DNA of 31,910 nt from JAAYED01 sp040772225. GTDB lineage: Bacteria > Chloroflexota > Anaerolineae > UBA1429. Shown here piece by piece: positions 7,698 to 15,480 of this stretch. The first letter of the stretch is position 1; each line of letters opens with the position of its first letter. The translations under genes and the position numbers were made by a program. The notes under the pieces are model-generated. The model ran no database searches. It saw nothing but the letters and a program-made list of their open reading frames with translations, and was not told where the DNA came from. Location of the stretch: assembly GCA_040772225.1 (NCBI GenBank), contig JAXGYO010000008.1, positions 1 to 31,910 of the forward strand, read 5' to 3'.

Positions 7698-7767
7698 CGC
7701 GTTCCGCGTTGGCGGGTCGGGGCGTTCACACGTTGCCACGTTCGCACGTTCGCGCGCCCTCACGCAC

Positions 7768-9054
7768 CTACGCCGCGGCATGCTCGCCGGCCCGCCGCGC
7801 AAGCACCCCGGCCAGCGCGGCGCTGATGATCGCTGCGCCCGCGCCGGCGAAAAACACCACCGGATAGCCGGCGCCCGTGGCCAGGTAGCCCCCGATGATG
7901 CCCATGCTGCCAAACCCCAGGCTCATGCCCATCGAGCTGAGTCCCGAGACCACCGACCGCTCCTCAGGCCGGGCGATCTCCATCTGCAGCGCCTGGTAGG
8001 CCGGCCGCCAGAGGCCCAGCACACCATAGACCCCCACAACTCCGAGCATGGCACCGGCAGGCGCCCTCAAGAGGCCCATCAGCACCAGGGCCGCGACCAT
8101 CCCCAATGCGCCGACCATCATCATGTGCCCGCTCGACCGCCCGCGCCCCAGCCGCCCGCTGGCCAGGGCCGCCAGCGCCGTGGCACCCATCCCCGCACTG
8201 GTGACCGAACCGATCACGGCGGTGGGCAGATCAAAGATCGTATCCATGTAGACCGTGGCGAAGGTCTTGCAGGCGGCGTGGCCTGCGTTGGTCGCGAACC
8301 CGCAGGCGGCCAGGAGCAGCAGCGCGGGACCCACGCGAAACCGCGCGCGCGGCGTATCCGTCACAGGATCCGGTGTCGCGTGCTCCTGATACGGCGCTGG
8401 CACCGCCGGCTCCACGACTGTAGTTGGCCGGCCCATCAGCAAGATCGGCCCCAGAGTTGCCGCCCCGCCGGCAACCGTTACCCACAGCGCCAGCGCGTAC
8501 GGCCCGGGCAGATCGGTGGTGCTGCCCTGCAGGCTCGCGATGGCACCCGGCAGCAGGCCGCCGATCAGCGCGCCCAGGAGCATCCCCACGCTGGCGAACA
8601 CCTCGCGCAGCGCATAGGCAGACCGGCGGCTGCGCACGTCTGTCACCGCCGCCATCGCCGCGATCACGCTCACCACCTGCATCGACCAGCCCAGCGAGAT
8701 CACCACCTGCGCCGCCAGCAGCCAGCCCAGGCGCACTGCCGCGGGGATGGCCAGCGCAAGGGGAGGCATGGCCATGCCCAGAGCAAAGATGACCGCCCCC
8801 AGCCCCAGCGTGCGCCGGGTGCCCAGCCGCGTGCCCAGGTACCCACCCACCAGGCAGGAAGCGGAAAAGGCAATGGCTCCCGTCGCCGAGAGCGTCCCTA
8901 CGATCTCCGGGCCAAAGCCCAGGCGCAGCACGTAAAGCGCGCTCAGCAACTGGTGCATGCCCAGGTAGGATCCGGAGCCGAGCGCTGAGGCGATGCACAG
9001 CAGCCAGACCTCGCGACCGTAGCCGGCCTGCCGACGATGATGCTTTCGTGCCAT
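7768..9054 (-). CDS. Major facilitator superfamily transporter
   Basis: The 428-residue product has about twelve hydrophobic segments in two halves separated by a hydrophilic loop around residues 210-240. An MFS motif A-like loop (YLGTRLGTRR) lies after helix 2 and a weaker counterpart (GRLGRGRSSG) in the second half. It is an inner-membrane secondary transporter; the substrate cannot be deduced, although the second half resembles efflux-type MFS proteins. The ATG at 9054 is well supported by GGAGG with a 3-4 nt spacer. It lies upstream of the EamA gene on the same strand but 147 bp away, with an array between, so the two probably have separate promoters. Confidence 0.88.
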   Translation of the reverse strand: MARKHHRRQAGYGREVWLLCIASALGSGSYLGMHQLLSALYVLRLGFGPEIVGTLSATGAIAFSASCLVGGYLGTRLGTRRTLGLGAVIFALGMAMPPLALAIPAAVRLGWLLAAQVVISLGWSMQVVSVIAAMAAVTDVRSRRSAYALREVFASVGMLLGALIGGLLPGAIASLQGSTTDLPGPYALALWVTVAGGAATLGPILLMGRPTTVVEPAVPAPYQEHATPDPVTDTPRARFRVGPALLLLAACGFATNAGHAACKTFATVYMDTIFDLPTAVIGSVTSAGMGATALAALASGRLGRGRSSGHMMMVGALGMVAALVLMGLLRAPAGAMLGVVGVYGVLGLWRPAYQALQMEIARPEERSVVSGLSSMGMSLGFGSMGIIGGYLATGAGYPVVFFAGAGAAIISAALAGVLARRAGEHAAA

Positions 9055-9073
9055 GGTCCTCCGTCAGGAAATG

Positions 9074-9098
9074 GAGATTACAGATTGCAGATTGCAGA
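9074..9098. repeat. Heptamer array (GCAGATT type)
   Basis: Three to four GCAGATT/ACAGATT units about 20 bp upstream of the MFS start, in the same orientation relative to the gene as the other arrays. Confidence 0.65.
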
Positions 9099-9194
9099 CC
9101 TGAGACTAGAGACGATCTATGGGCCCAACACTGCCAGGAATGAACGCACTCGCTCGCCCGCGCTGGCGATACCGCAGCGGCTCAGTACAGACGG

Positions 9195-10367
9195 CTAGAT
9201 GCTGGCGCCATTGGGATCAAAGAACCCGATGGTCCGGTCGTACCCCAGCGCCTCGGCTTTGGTGACCTGGCCCGAGGCGACGCGCAGGGCTGTCTCGAAA
9301 ATGCGCCGCGCAGCGGCGTCCACCGAATCGGTCCCCTCCACGATGCCCGAGACATCCACGTCGATGTGGTCGCCCATCAGCGCGCACATGCCCGGATTGC
9401 TCGCCACTTTGATGACAGGCACCAGCGGCAGCCCCTGCGGCGCCCCGCCCCCCGAGGTGAACACGATCAGGTTGGCACCGGCGGCCGCCAGCCCCGTCAT
9501 GATCTCGTTCTCCTTGCCCGGCGAATCCATGGCATAGAGCCCTCTGCCCTGGAAAGGCTCGCCATACTCGAGGACATCCTGGATCACATGGGACCCGGCC
9601 TTGCTGATCGCCCCCAGCGACTTTTCCTCGATGGTGGTGAGCCCCCCGCGGATATTGCCCGGCGTGGGCTGGCTGCCCCGCATGTCCACGCCAACGCTGG
9701 CCGCCCGACGCTCCACGCGGTCGACGATCTCCAGCAGGTGGCGGCGCACCTCGGGCGTGCGGCAGCGCTCGGCCAGGATGTGCTCCGCGCCGATGAACTC
9801 GGTGGTCTCGCCAAAGATCACAGTGCCGCCAGCATCCAACAGCAGGTCTACGGCGCCTCCGGCCGCAGGGTTCGCCGCAAGCCCGCTGGTGGCATCCGAG
9901 GACCCGCATTTGATGCCCAGCACCAGCGACGAGAGGTCGCAGGGCTGGCGTGCAGCGTTGTCAAGCTCGGCCTTGAGGGCGCGCACCTCCGGCAGCCGGG
10001 CCTCGATGCACCGGTTGACACCGCCCTCCTGTTGCACATTCATTTGCAGGACCGGCTTGCCAGCGCGCGCGGCAGCATCGACCAGGTCACTGGCCTGAAT
10101 CCCCTCGCATCCCAGCGAGACGATCACCACACCGCCCACGTTGGGGTTGGCGATCAGTCTTCCGAGCAGATACGTGATCCGATCGAGGGTGGGCTTGAGC
10201 TCGCAGCAGCCGTGATCGTGGGTCAATGCCTTGCTGCCCGGCACAAGCTCCCCCAGCCGGGTGACGACCTCGTTGACGCAGAACACGGTGGGGATGATCG
10301 CCAGGAGATTGCGCGTGCCTGCCTGACCATCGTTCCGCGCGTAACCCATAAACGTCTGGCTAGTCAT
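9195..10367 (-). CDS. UxaA-family hydro-lyase, large (C-terminal) subunit
   Basis: The product from the ATG at 10367 has 390 residues and matches the C-terminal module of altronate/galactarate dehydratases: GYARNDGQAGTRN near the N-terminus, HDHGCC (50-55), SLGCEG (84-89), IKCGSSD and a GKENEIMTGL segment. The conserved cysteines are typical of the metal-dependent dehydratases. The frame is open upstream to 10469, but the ATG at 10367 fits the family and overlaps the stop of the small subunit gene by 8 nt. In many bacteria the SAF and catalytic parts are fused; here they are separate subunits, as also in sulfolactate sulfo-lyase SuyAB. The substrate may therefore be a sugar acid or a sulfonate. 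Confidence 0.88.
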   Translation of the reverse strand: MTSQTFMGYARNDGQAGTRNLLAIIPTVFCVNEVVTRLGELVPGSKALTHDHGCCELKPTLDRITYLLGRLIANPNVGGVVIVSLGCEGIQASDLVDAAARAGKPVLQMNVQQEGGVNRCIEARLPEVRALKAELDNAARQPCDLSSLVLGIKCGSSDATSGLAANPAAGGAVDLLLDAGGTVIFGETTEFIGAEHILAERCRTPEVRRHLLEIVDRVERRAASVGVDMRGSQPTPGNIRGGLTTIEEKSLGAISKAGSHVIQDVLEYGEPFQGRGLYAMDSPGKENEIMTGLAAAGANLIVFTSGGGAPQGLPLVPVIKVASNPGMCALMGDHIDVDVSGIVEGTDSVDAAARRIFETALRVASGQVTKAEALGYDRTIGFFDPNGASI

Positions 10368-10662
10368 CGTTATCGCTCCCCGCTTTGGCGCGCCTGCTGG
10401 CCACGTTGTGCGTATGCACATAGCCGCCGCGCGGAATGCTCGCTGTCGCCTCACCGATCGACTCCCCATACTTGATCACATCCTCGCCCTGCGCGATCGC
10501 CCGGACCGCGACCTTGTGACCAAAAGGCACCGGCTCCAGCAGCGTCACAGCAAAGCCCGTCCCATCGCGCTCCGATACGACCACGACATCACCTGCCTCC
10601 AGGTGATCGAGCGCCGTGGCCACGCTATCACTCAGATGGACCCTGACCGCCCTCTTGCTCAC
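10360..10662 (-). CDS. UxaA-family hydro-lyase, small SAF-domain subunit
   Basis: A 100-residue SAF-domain protein matching the N-terminal module of UxaA dehydratases. The C-terminal half carries the usual PFGHKVA, KYGE-IG-AT and YVHTHN motifs (residues 46-86). I place the start at the GTG at 10662 because AAGGAGG lies 5 nt upstream and because this gives the normal family length; the frame is open to an ATG at 10755, but that extension is not family-like. Its end overlaps the large-subunit start (ATGACTAG), which suggests translational coupling and a 1:1 complex. It probably shapes the active-site entrance for a sugar acid or sulfonated substrate. Confidence 0.87.
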   Translation of the reverse strand: MSKRAVRVHLSDSVATALDHLEAGDVVVVSERDGTGFAVTLLEPVPFGHKVAVRAIAQGEDVIKYGESIGEATASIPRGGYVHTHNVASRRAKAGSDNDD

Positions 10663-10841
10663 CCTGTCCTCCTTCTTACCCGTGCCGGCCGTGCCATAGT
10701 GCTCACCAGAGACCAGCGGGCGCCGCCTCAACAAACTCGGCTGCCCGCGGCGCACGGCAAAGCTGCCCCATTGATGGGCCTATCATACCCATGTGGGCGC
10801 AGAGATGCGAGAAAAGCGGAGAGCAGTGGGCGGTGGGAGCG

Positions 10842-11522
10842 CTAGGGGAGATCGACCAGGCCGCGGCGCAGGGCCTCAATCACCACCTGCGTGCGGTCGT
10901 TGGCCTGCAGCTTGGCGATGATGCGGCTCACATAGTTGCGCACCGTGCCCTCGGTGAGATGCATTCGGCCGGCGATATCGCGATTGGAGAGGCCCTCCAC
11001 CAGCAGCTCCAGGACCTCTTGCTCGCGGGGCGTGAGCGGCTCCGCGGCGAGATCCTCGCTCGGGGGCGGGCGTCGCGTGGTCTCCTCTATCGCCAGCCGC
11101 TGGAACTCGCCCAGCACCTTGCGCGCCACCGTGGGGTCCAGCTGCGACTCGCCATGCACCACGCCCCGGATCGCCGCCGAGAGGGTCTCGCTGGAGGCAT
11201 CCTTGAGCAGGTACCCGTTGGCACCAGCCCGGATCGCCTGAAACACCAGATCGTCGGTATCGTACGTGCTCAGCACGATCACTTGCGTCTCGGGCAAGGC
11301 CTCGCGAATCTGCCGCGTGGCAGGCACACCGCCCAGCACAGGCATCTTGAGGTCCATAAGCACCACGTCGGGGCGCAAGGCCTGGGCGGCCGACACCGCC
11401 TCCTGACCGTCACCGGCCTCGCCCACTACCTCGATGTCCTCTTCGTACAGCAGGATCGTCGCCAAACCCTGGCGCACGATCTGCTGATCATCCACGAGCA
11501 TCACACGGATTGGGTTCGACAT
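10842..11522 (-). CDS. NarL/LuxR-family response regulator
   Basis: The 226-residue protein has a receiver domain (about 5-120) with Asp11-Asp12, phosphoacceptor Asp57, Ser85-Thr86 and Lys107, then a linker and a LuxR-type helix-turn-helix (about 160-222, LTPREQEVLELL...TVRNYVSRI). It should be phosphorylated by the adjacent kinase and bind DNA as a dimer. The gene starts 4 nt after the kinase stop, so the two form one operon. A candidate target is the palindrome at 13033-13046 upstream of the kinase. The regulated process is not evident; neighbours are transporters and a dehydratase. Confidence 0.93.
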   Translation of the reverse strand: MSNPIRVMLVDDQQIVRQGLATILLYEEDIEVVGEAGDGQEAVSAAQALRPDVVLMDLKMPVLGGVPATRQIREALPETQVIVLSTYDTDDLVFQAIRAGANGYLLKDASSETLSAAIRGVVHGESQLDPTVARKVLGEFQRLAIEETTRRPPPSEDLAAEPLTPREQEVLELLVEGLSNRDIAGRMHLTEGTVRNYVSRIIAKLQANDRTQVVIEALRRGLVDLP

Positions 11523-11526
11523 TCCA

Positions 11527-12774
11527 CTACCTCGCGAGTGTGCACTGCACGCGCGTTCCCTGCCCCGGCGCAGTCACAATGTCCAGATCGGCCCCGATGA
11601 TCGCCGCCCGCTCGCGCATTCCTATCAGGCCGTAGCGATCCGGACCGATCCGCTCCTGATCAAACCCTCTGCCATCATCGGCGACGACCAGACGCACCCC
11701 TGGGCCGTTCTGTTCCAGCGCGAGTGAAAGCCGGCTGGCGGCTGCGTGGCGCTCCGCATTGAGGAGCGCCTCCTCCGCGATCCGGTACAGGGCTCCGGCC
11801 TCCTCAAGCGTCAGATCCGATTCTTGACCGCTCACCGTCATCTCTGTCGACAGGCCCGTACGCGCCTCGACCTGCGACAGCATGTCGCGAAGAGCGCCCT
11901 CCAACCCCATGGTCTGCACGGGATCGACGCGCAGCTCCTGGATCGCATGCCGCACATCCGAGAGACCACTGCGCGCCAGGGCCGTCATGTCGCTCACGGC
12001 GTGCTCTGCGGCCTGCGGGTTATGCGCCAGCAACGCGCGGAGGGCCTCCAGCTGGACGGCGATCGCGGAGAGAGAGTGCGCCAGGGTGTCGTGCAGCTCG
12101 CGGGCCAGGCGATTGCGCTCGCGGCTGACCGCCAGCTGCTCCACGATGGCGGCGTGCCGCCGGATCCCGTGGTAGGCGGCTTCCAGCTCCGCGCGTTGCC
12201 GCCGTTCACGCTCCGCCAGCACACTGACGATCGTTGGCAGCACGTTGAGCAGCAGCACGAGGATCGCCACGCTCAACAGATAGACCGGGGCAACCACATG
12301 CGCCTGGAGCGACAGGGCGGCACCAAGCATCACCATAAGCATCGCCAGAGCACCGCCATAGAGCGCGCCGCGCCGGCCGTAACCCCAGGCCAGCAGCGTC
12401 GTGGGGATCAACAAGAGGTAGGCCTGCACGGGCACCTGTTGCAGCGCTGTCATCGCGTTACCTTCCCAGTCGTAGGCCCCAGACCAGAAACCCAACAGCC
12501 CCAGCGGGGCCAGCGCGGCATCCAGCCCCGTAAGAGTGATGTGCAGTCCCAGCACGACAGCCAGCAACGAGCGGCCCAGCACGCGTTCCGCCGGGGGGAG
12601 GTAGGCCAGCATGGCCATAATGAGACGCGATACCACAAAGAGCCCGTACCAGGCGGCTTGCCCTGGATCTGAGCGGAACAGGAGCAAGAGGCCTGCGATG
12701 CCCACACAGAGTTCCACCGCAAGAACGATGCGAAAGATCCGGATTGCGTCGCGCTGTGGCCAGGTTTGCTCCAT
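11527..12774 (-). CDS. NarL-type membrane sensor histidine kinase (HisKA_3)
   Basis: From the ATG at 12774 the product is 415 residues. Five to six hydrophobic helices fill residues 11-180 with no large extracytoplasmic domain, so the signal is probably sensed in or near the membrane. A short coiled coil (188-218) leads to the HisKA_3 dimerisation helix with RELHDTLAHS and phospho-acceptor His228. The HATPase domain has Asn339 (LLNAERHA) and DDGRGF (366-371). The frame stays open to a TTG at 12888, but the extension has no ribosome-binding site. TATAAT lies only 6 nt upstream of the ATG, so the mRNA may be leaderless. It forms an operon with the response regulator. Confidence 0.92.
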   Translation of the reverse strand: MEQTWPQRDAIRIFRIVLAVELCVGIAGLLLLFRSDPGQAAWYGLFVVSRLIMAMLAYLPPAERVLGRSLLAVVLGLHITLTGLDAALAPLGLLGFWSGAYDWEGNAMTALQQVPVQAYLLLIPTTLLAWGYGRRGALYGGALAMLMVMLGAALSLQAHVVAPVYLLSVAILVLLLNVLPTIVSVLAERERRQRAELEAAYHGIRRHAAIVEQLAVSRERNRLARELHDTLAHSLSAIAVQLEALRALLAHNPQAAEHAVSDMTALARSGLSDVRHAIQELRVDPVQTMGLEGALRDMLSQVEARTGLSTEMTVSGQESDLTLEEAGALYRIAEEALLNAERHAAASRLSLALEQNGPGVRLVVADDGRGFDQERIGPDRYGLIGMRERAAIIGADLDIVTAPGQGTRVQCTLAR

Positions 12775-12780
12775 ACCACT

Positions 12781-12789
12781 ATTATAGCA
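12781..12789 (-). promoter_or_regulatory. Extended -10 promoter giving a probable leaderless kinase mRNA
   Basis: On the minus strand TG-C-TATAAT is a perfect extended -10. The ATG begins 6 nt after it, so transcription would start at or next to the start codon and no Shine-Dalgarno is available. No good -35 at 17 bp. Confidence 0.6.
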
Positions 12790-12976
12790 GGCCTGGACAA
12801 ACAGTGCGGCCCGGGGAGGGAGAGCACCCCGGGCCACCTGTCTGATTCTGTGCCACACCGATTGTGCGCGCAACGGTCTACGTGGCAACTATTGCAGGGC
12901 GCTTGGGAGCGGGCTACCGAATAGATGGCAGACCGGGCGCCCCCGAAAGGACATAACCCCTCGCGTCCCTTGTGAT

Positions 12977-13006
12977 TCTATACTAGACGAGCCGGCGCGG
13001 AGGCAA
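12977..13006 (-). promoter_or_regulatory. Possible distal promoter upstream of the kinase gene
   Basis: On the minus strand TTGCCT, an 18-bp spacer and TATAGA form a plausible sigma-70 site about 200 bp before the kinase start. It lies directly downstream of the palindrome at 13033-13046, in the arrangement expected for activation. Confidence 0.35.
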
Positions 13007-13032
13007 TAGTGGACAGAGTCACCAATCTGTTC

Positions 13033-13046
13033 ATGACATTTGTCAT
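13033..13046. promoter_or_regulatory. Palindrome ATGACA-TT-TGTCAT, possible operator
   Basis: A perfect 6-bp inverted repeat with 2-nt centre, unlike the GC-rich hairpins of the window, 27 bp upstream of the -35 of the distal kinase promoter. NarL-type regulators bind short inverted repeats of this size, so autoregulation by the regulator at 10842 is possible but unproven. Confidence 0.4.
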
Positions 13047-13218
13047 TTGATAGGTGGGCGCGTCGCCGTGCGACGGACTCTGTGTGGCCAGGTCCAGATG
13101 GGGATCGTGGCCTGGAGCGCACCCTATCTTGCCTTAGCATGTCGCTGAGGCGCTGGCAGAGTGCATGAGGCAAGCGGATTACTCGCATCGATAGACAGGA
13201 TACAGGTCTGCCCGGGGC

Positions 13219-13235
13219 GCGGCGTTTCACTCCGC
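13219..13235. repeat. Hairpin GCGGCGT-TTC-ACTCCGC
   Basis: The second copy of the element at 3803-3819, with one stem mismatch. It directly precedes the tandem repeat. Confidence 0.6.
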
Positions 13236-13263
13236 GATGGGCGCGCAGCGCCCAACAACACGG

Positions 13264-13850
13264 GAGCGGCTGTCCGCGCAGTGGCCCGGCCACGTACCGG
13301 ACCGCCGACATTCTTGTCGGCTCCTGTCCGACAGGTGCGCAGCATCCCCGCGAGTACAGGCAACATACTGACGCTCTAGCGTTTTGACGTAAGGCCCTGG
13401 GGCGCTGACGGGGCGCGGGGCGCCTGCCCCGCAATGGGCCGAGGCCCAGAGACAAGGAGCGGCTGTCCGCGCAGTGGCCCGGCCACGTACCGGACCGCCG
13501 ACATTCTTGTCGGCTCCTGTCCGACAGGCGCGGAGCATCCCAACGGGTACAGGCAACATACTGACGCTCTAGCGTTTGGACGTAAGGCCCTGGGGCGCTG
13601 ACGGGGCGCGGGGCGCCTGCCCCGTGGGCCCTGGGCCCAGAGACAAGGAGCGGCTGTCCACGCAGTGGCCCGGCCACGTACCGGACCGCCGACATTCTTG
13701 TCGGCTCCTGTCCGACAGGTGCGCAGCATCCCCGCGAGTACAGGCAACATACTGACACTCTAGCGTTTGGACGTAAGGCCCTGGGGCGCTGACGGGGCGC
13801 GGGGCGCCTGCCCCGCAATGGGCCCCGGGCCCAGAGACAAGGAGCGGCTC
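13264..13850. repeat. Tandem repeat, three ~192-bp units plus a partial one
   Basis: Units start with GGAGCGGCTGTCC (equivalent points at 13266, 13459, 13650 and 13844, steps of 193, 191 and 194 bp). Each full unit contains a GCCGACA-type hairpin with TTCT loop (13304-13321, 13497-13514, 13688-13705), CCTGT-CCG-ACAGG, ACGCT-CT-AGCGT and a GC-rich GGGGCGC/GCGCCTGCCCC segment. Units are nearly identical. Part of the unit recurs inverted at 19027-19054. Confidence 0.85.
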
Positions 13851-13994
13851 CGCCGCACTCCGATGAGCCGACGTGGACGTCGGCGGTCCAAAACAGGCGC
13901 TCGGCGCCGCCGCTTTGCGGATGATCGGCTTCACCATGGCTGGGATCGATCGACGACTCAAAGCCGGCGAGAACGCCCGATGCACTCCGTCGCC

Positions 13995-15116
13995 CTACGC
14001 CCGCCCCAGCATCCGCAGGTAGTCGGTCAGGACCTCCGCGCCATCCTCGCCCACGACGATGGTGTCCTCGACACGCACGCCCCAGGGGCCGGCGTAAAGC
14101 CCACAGTTGCCCACGGCCAGAACGACGTTGGCGGGCAGGGGCGGCGCGGCCTTTTCACCGTGGAAAAAGGCGTGCCCGGGCGGCAAGGGCGCCTCCTCGA
14201 ACTCGATGCCCACGCCGTGGATCGGGGGGCCAAAGATCTTGTCGCCGTAGCCCGCATCCTTGAGCACCTGATGCAGGTGCGCCTCGAGATCACCCACACC
14301 GATGCCCGCGCGCGCCATGGCGATGGTGGACTGCTGGGCGTTCCGGTAGGTGTCAAAGGCCGCCTGCATCTCAGCGGTGGGTCTTCCAGCGCACACGGTG
14401 CGGCAGATATCGGCGCTGTAGCCGTTCACGATGGGGTGCAGGTCGATCATCACCAGGTCGTCCGGCCGGATGACCCGCCCGGTGGGCAGGCCATGGGCGA
14501 TGCTGGTGCGGGGACCGGAGCACACATAGGTGCGCCAGAACTCTTCTGCGCCCGCGTAGCGCATGGCGTACTCGGCCTCCGCCGCGACCTGGCTCTCGGT
14601 CATTCCCGGACGGAGCATGTGCACGGCCGCCGCCATCCCGACGGCCGCCACGCGGGCTGCCTCGCGGATGCTCGCGATCTCGCCCTCATCCTTGACCATG
14701 CGCAGGCGCGAGAGGATCGCCGTGCCGTCCGCGACGGCGATCTCGGCCGGCTTGGCGTGCGGATGGGTGAGCATGCCCATCATCGACTGGGTGAGGAAGG
14801 TGTACTCCAGGCCCACCGTGCCCGCCGTGATGCCGAACTCGGCGAAGCAGTGGGCGATGCCGTGGATCATGCCGACCTCGTCCTCAAAGCCCAGGATGCG
14901 GTCGGCCTGCGCCAGCGCCGTCACGTCGACGACGTCGGTCTGGGGAACACCCAGCGCCACCCGGCCGTCGCGGGTGACCATGCAAAAGGCACACAAGCGC
15001 CCGTCTCCGCTGAGGTAGGCCATATTGGCGGGTTTGGTCAGGAGCAGCACATCCAGTCCGGCGGCCTCCATGGCCGCGCCACAGCGGGAGAGACGTTCGG
15101 AATAGACGTTCCGCAT
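13995..15116 (-). CDS. M24-family peptidase-like protein (Xaa-Pro aminopeptidase/creatinase fold)
   Basis: The 373-residue protein has the two-part M24 layout: an N-terminal creatinase-like domain (about 5-140) and a pita-bread catalytic domain (about 145-370). Asp225 and Asp236 (IDLHP...SADICR), His300 (IHGVGIEF) and the last Glu350 (VRVEDT) match the metal ligands of aminopeptidase P. The other conserved Glu, normally in T-x-EPGxY, is missing: the segment reads AVGNCGLY. The HE usually found after the HGVG motif is FE. It may therefore be a single-metal or metal-free member with creatinase-like or lyase chemistry rather than a dipeptidase. The ATG at 15116 follows GGGAGGT. It appears to be a single gene. 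Confidence 0.87.
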   Translation of the reverse strand: MRNVYSERLSRCGAAMEAAGLDVLLLTKPANMAYLSGDGRLCAFCMVTRDGRVALGVPQTDVVDVTALAQADRILGFEDEVGMIHGIAHCFAEFGITAGTVGLEYTFLTQSMMGMLTHPHAKPAEIAVADGTAILSRLRMVKDEGEIASIREAARVAAVGMAAAVHMLRPGMTESQVAAEAEYAMRYAGAEEFWRTYVCSGPRTSIAHGLPTGRVIRPDDLVMIDLHPIVNGYSADICRTVCAGRPTAEMQAAFDTYRNAQQSTIAMARAGIGVGDLEAHLHQVLKDAGYGDKIFGPPIHGVGIEFEEAPLPPGHAFFHGEKAAPPLPANVVLAVGNCGLYAGPWGVRVEDTIVVGEDGAEVLTDYLRMLGRA

Positions 15117-15480
15117 GGGGACCTCCCTGTCCTCGGGGGGCGCCGTACGGCGCGGGCAAATCCTGGGCCCATCCTAACGTATGTAAGGCTCAGATTCAAG
15201 AGAAGCGGTCGGGGACAGCGTGAGCGTGGGGACGGAGGTTGTCAACATGGATGGACAGGATGGACAGGATAGGAACGGACAGGTCCTGGCGGGAGGCGGG
15301 TGAACGAGTGCCGAGTGCGCGCGCCAGCACGCACTCAGCTCCCCGGCACACCGACGCGCTAACGTCCGAACCTCATTCCGGCAGCTCCGGCCAGAGGAGG
15401 GCGATGGCAAAGAGGCACAGGACGCTGCGGGCCCGCTATAGACCTGGGCACTGCAAGCTGTGGTGAAGTTCGGTCTATCG
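15117..15480. other. Spacer with short ATGGACAGG repeats and a gene remnant
   Basis: This 364-bp stretch carries ATGGACAGG units (15246-15286) and the 60-bp remnant annotated at 15373-15432. Nothing else is recognisable. A promoter for the M24 gene should lie near 15150-15200; none is convincing. Confidence 0.55.
15373..15432 (-). pseudogene. Remnant of a second copy of the coiled-coil/HEPN-like gene (last 19 codons plus stop)
   Basis: Read on the minus strand this encodes ARSVLCLFAIALLWPELPE and a stop, identical to the end of the protein encoded at 16858-17784. The DNA differs at 5 of 60 positions, all synonymous third-codon positions. Similarity starts abruptly at the 5' side and stops right after the stop codon. 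The rest of the copy is gone; the methyltransferase gene lies upstream of it. The synonymous-only pattern means the copy came from a related gene that had evolved under selection, not from a fresh duplication. Confidence 0.85.

Larger units (their letters stand above)
12775..13994. other. 1.2-kb spacer: kinase promoters and a ~192-bp tandem repeat
   Basis: The right part is the tandem repeat described separately, and the left part carries two promoter-like sites and a palindrome. The long minus-strand frames across it encode peptides that repeat with the DNA repeat and are not genes. Between the repeat and the M24 gene stop (13851-13994) lies one further hairpin, GCCGACG-TGGA-CGTCGGC (13867-13884), which combines the stem of the GCCGACA family with the TGGA loop of type A hairpins. 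Confidence 0.65.

Noticed and set aside
7279..8988. A 569-residue plus-strand ORF rich in His, Gln and Arg.
   Set aside because: It is antisense to the EamA and MFS genes, both of which have clear family motifs and start signals.
12775..12888. A longer kinase start at the TTG at 12888.
   Set aside because: There is no ribosome-binding site, the extra residues are Arg-rich without family match, and the -10 at 12781 lies inside the extension.
13227..13818. Minus-strand ORFs encoding repeated Arg/Pro-rich peptides.
   Set aside because: The peptide repeat follows the DNA repeat in all frames; no ribosome-binding site or known domain.
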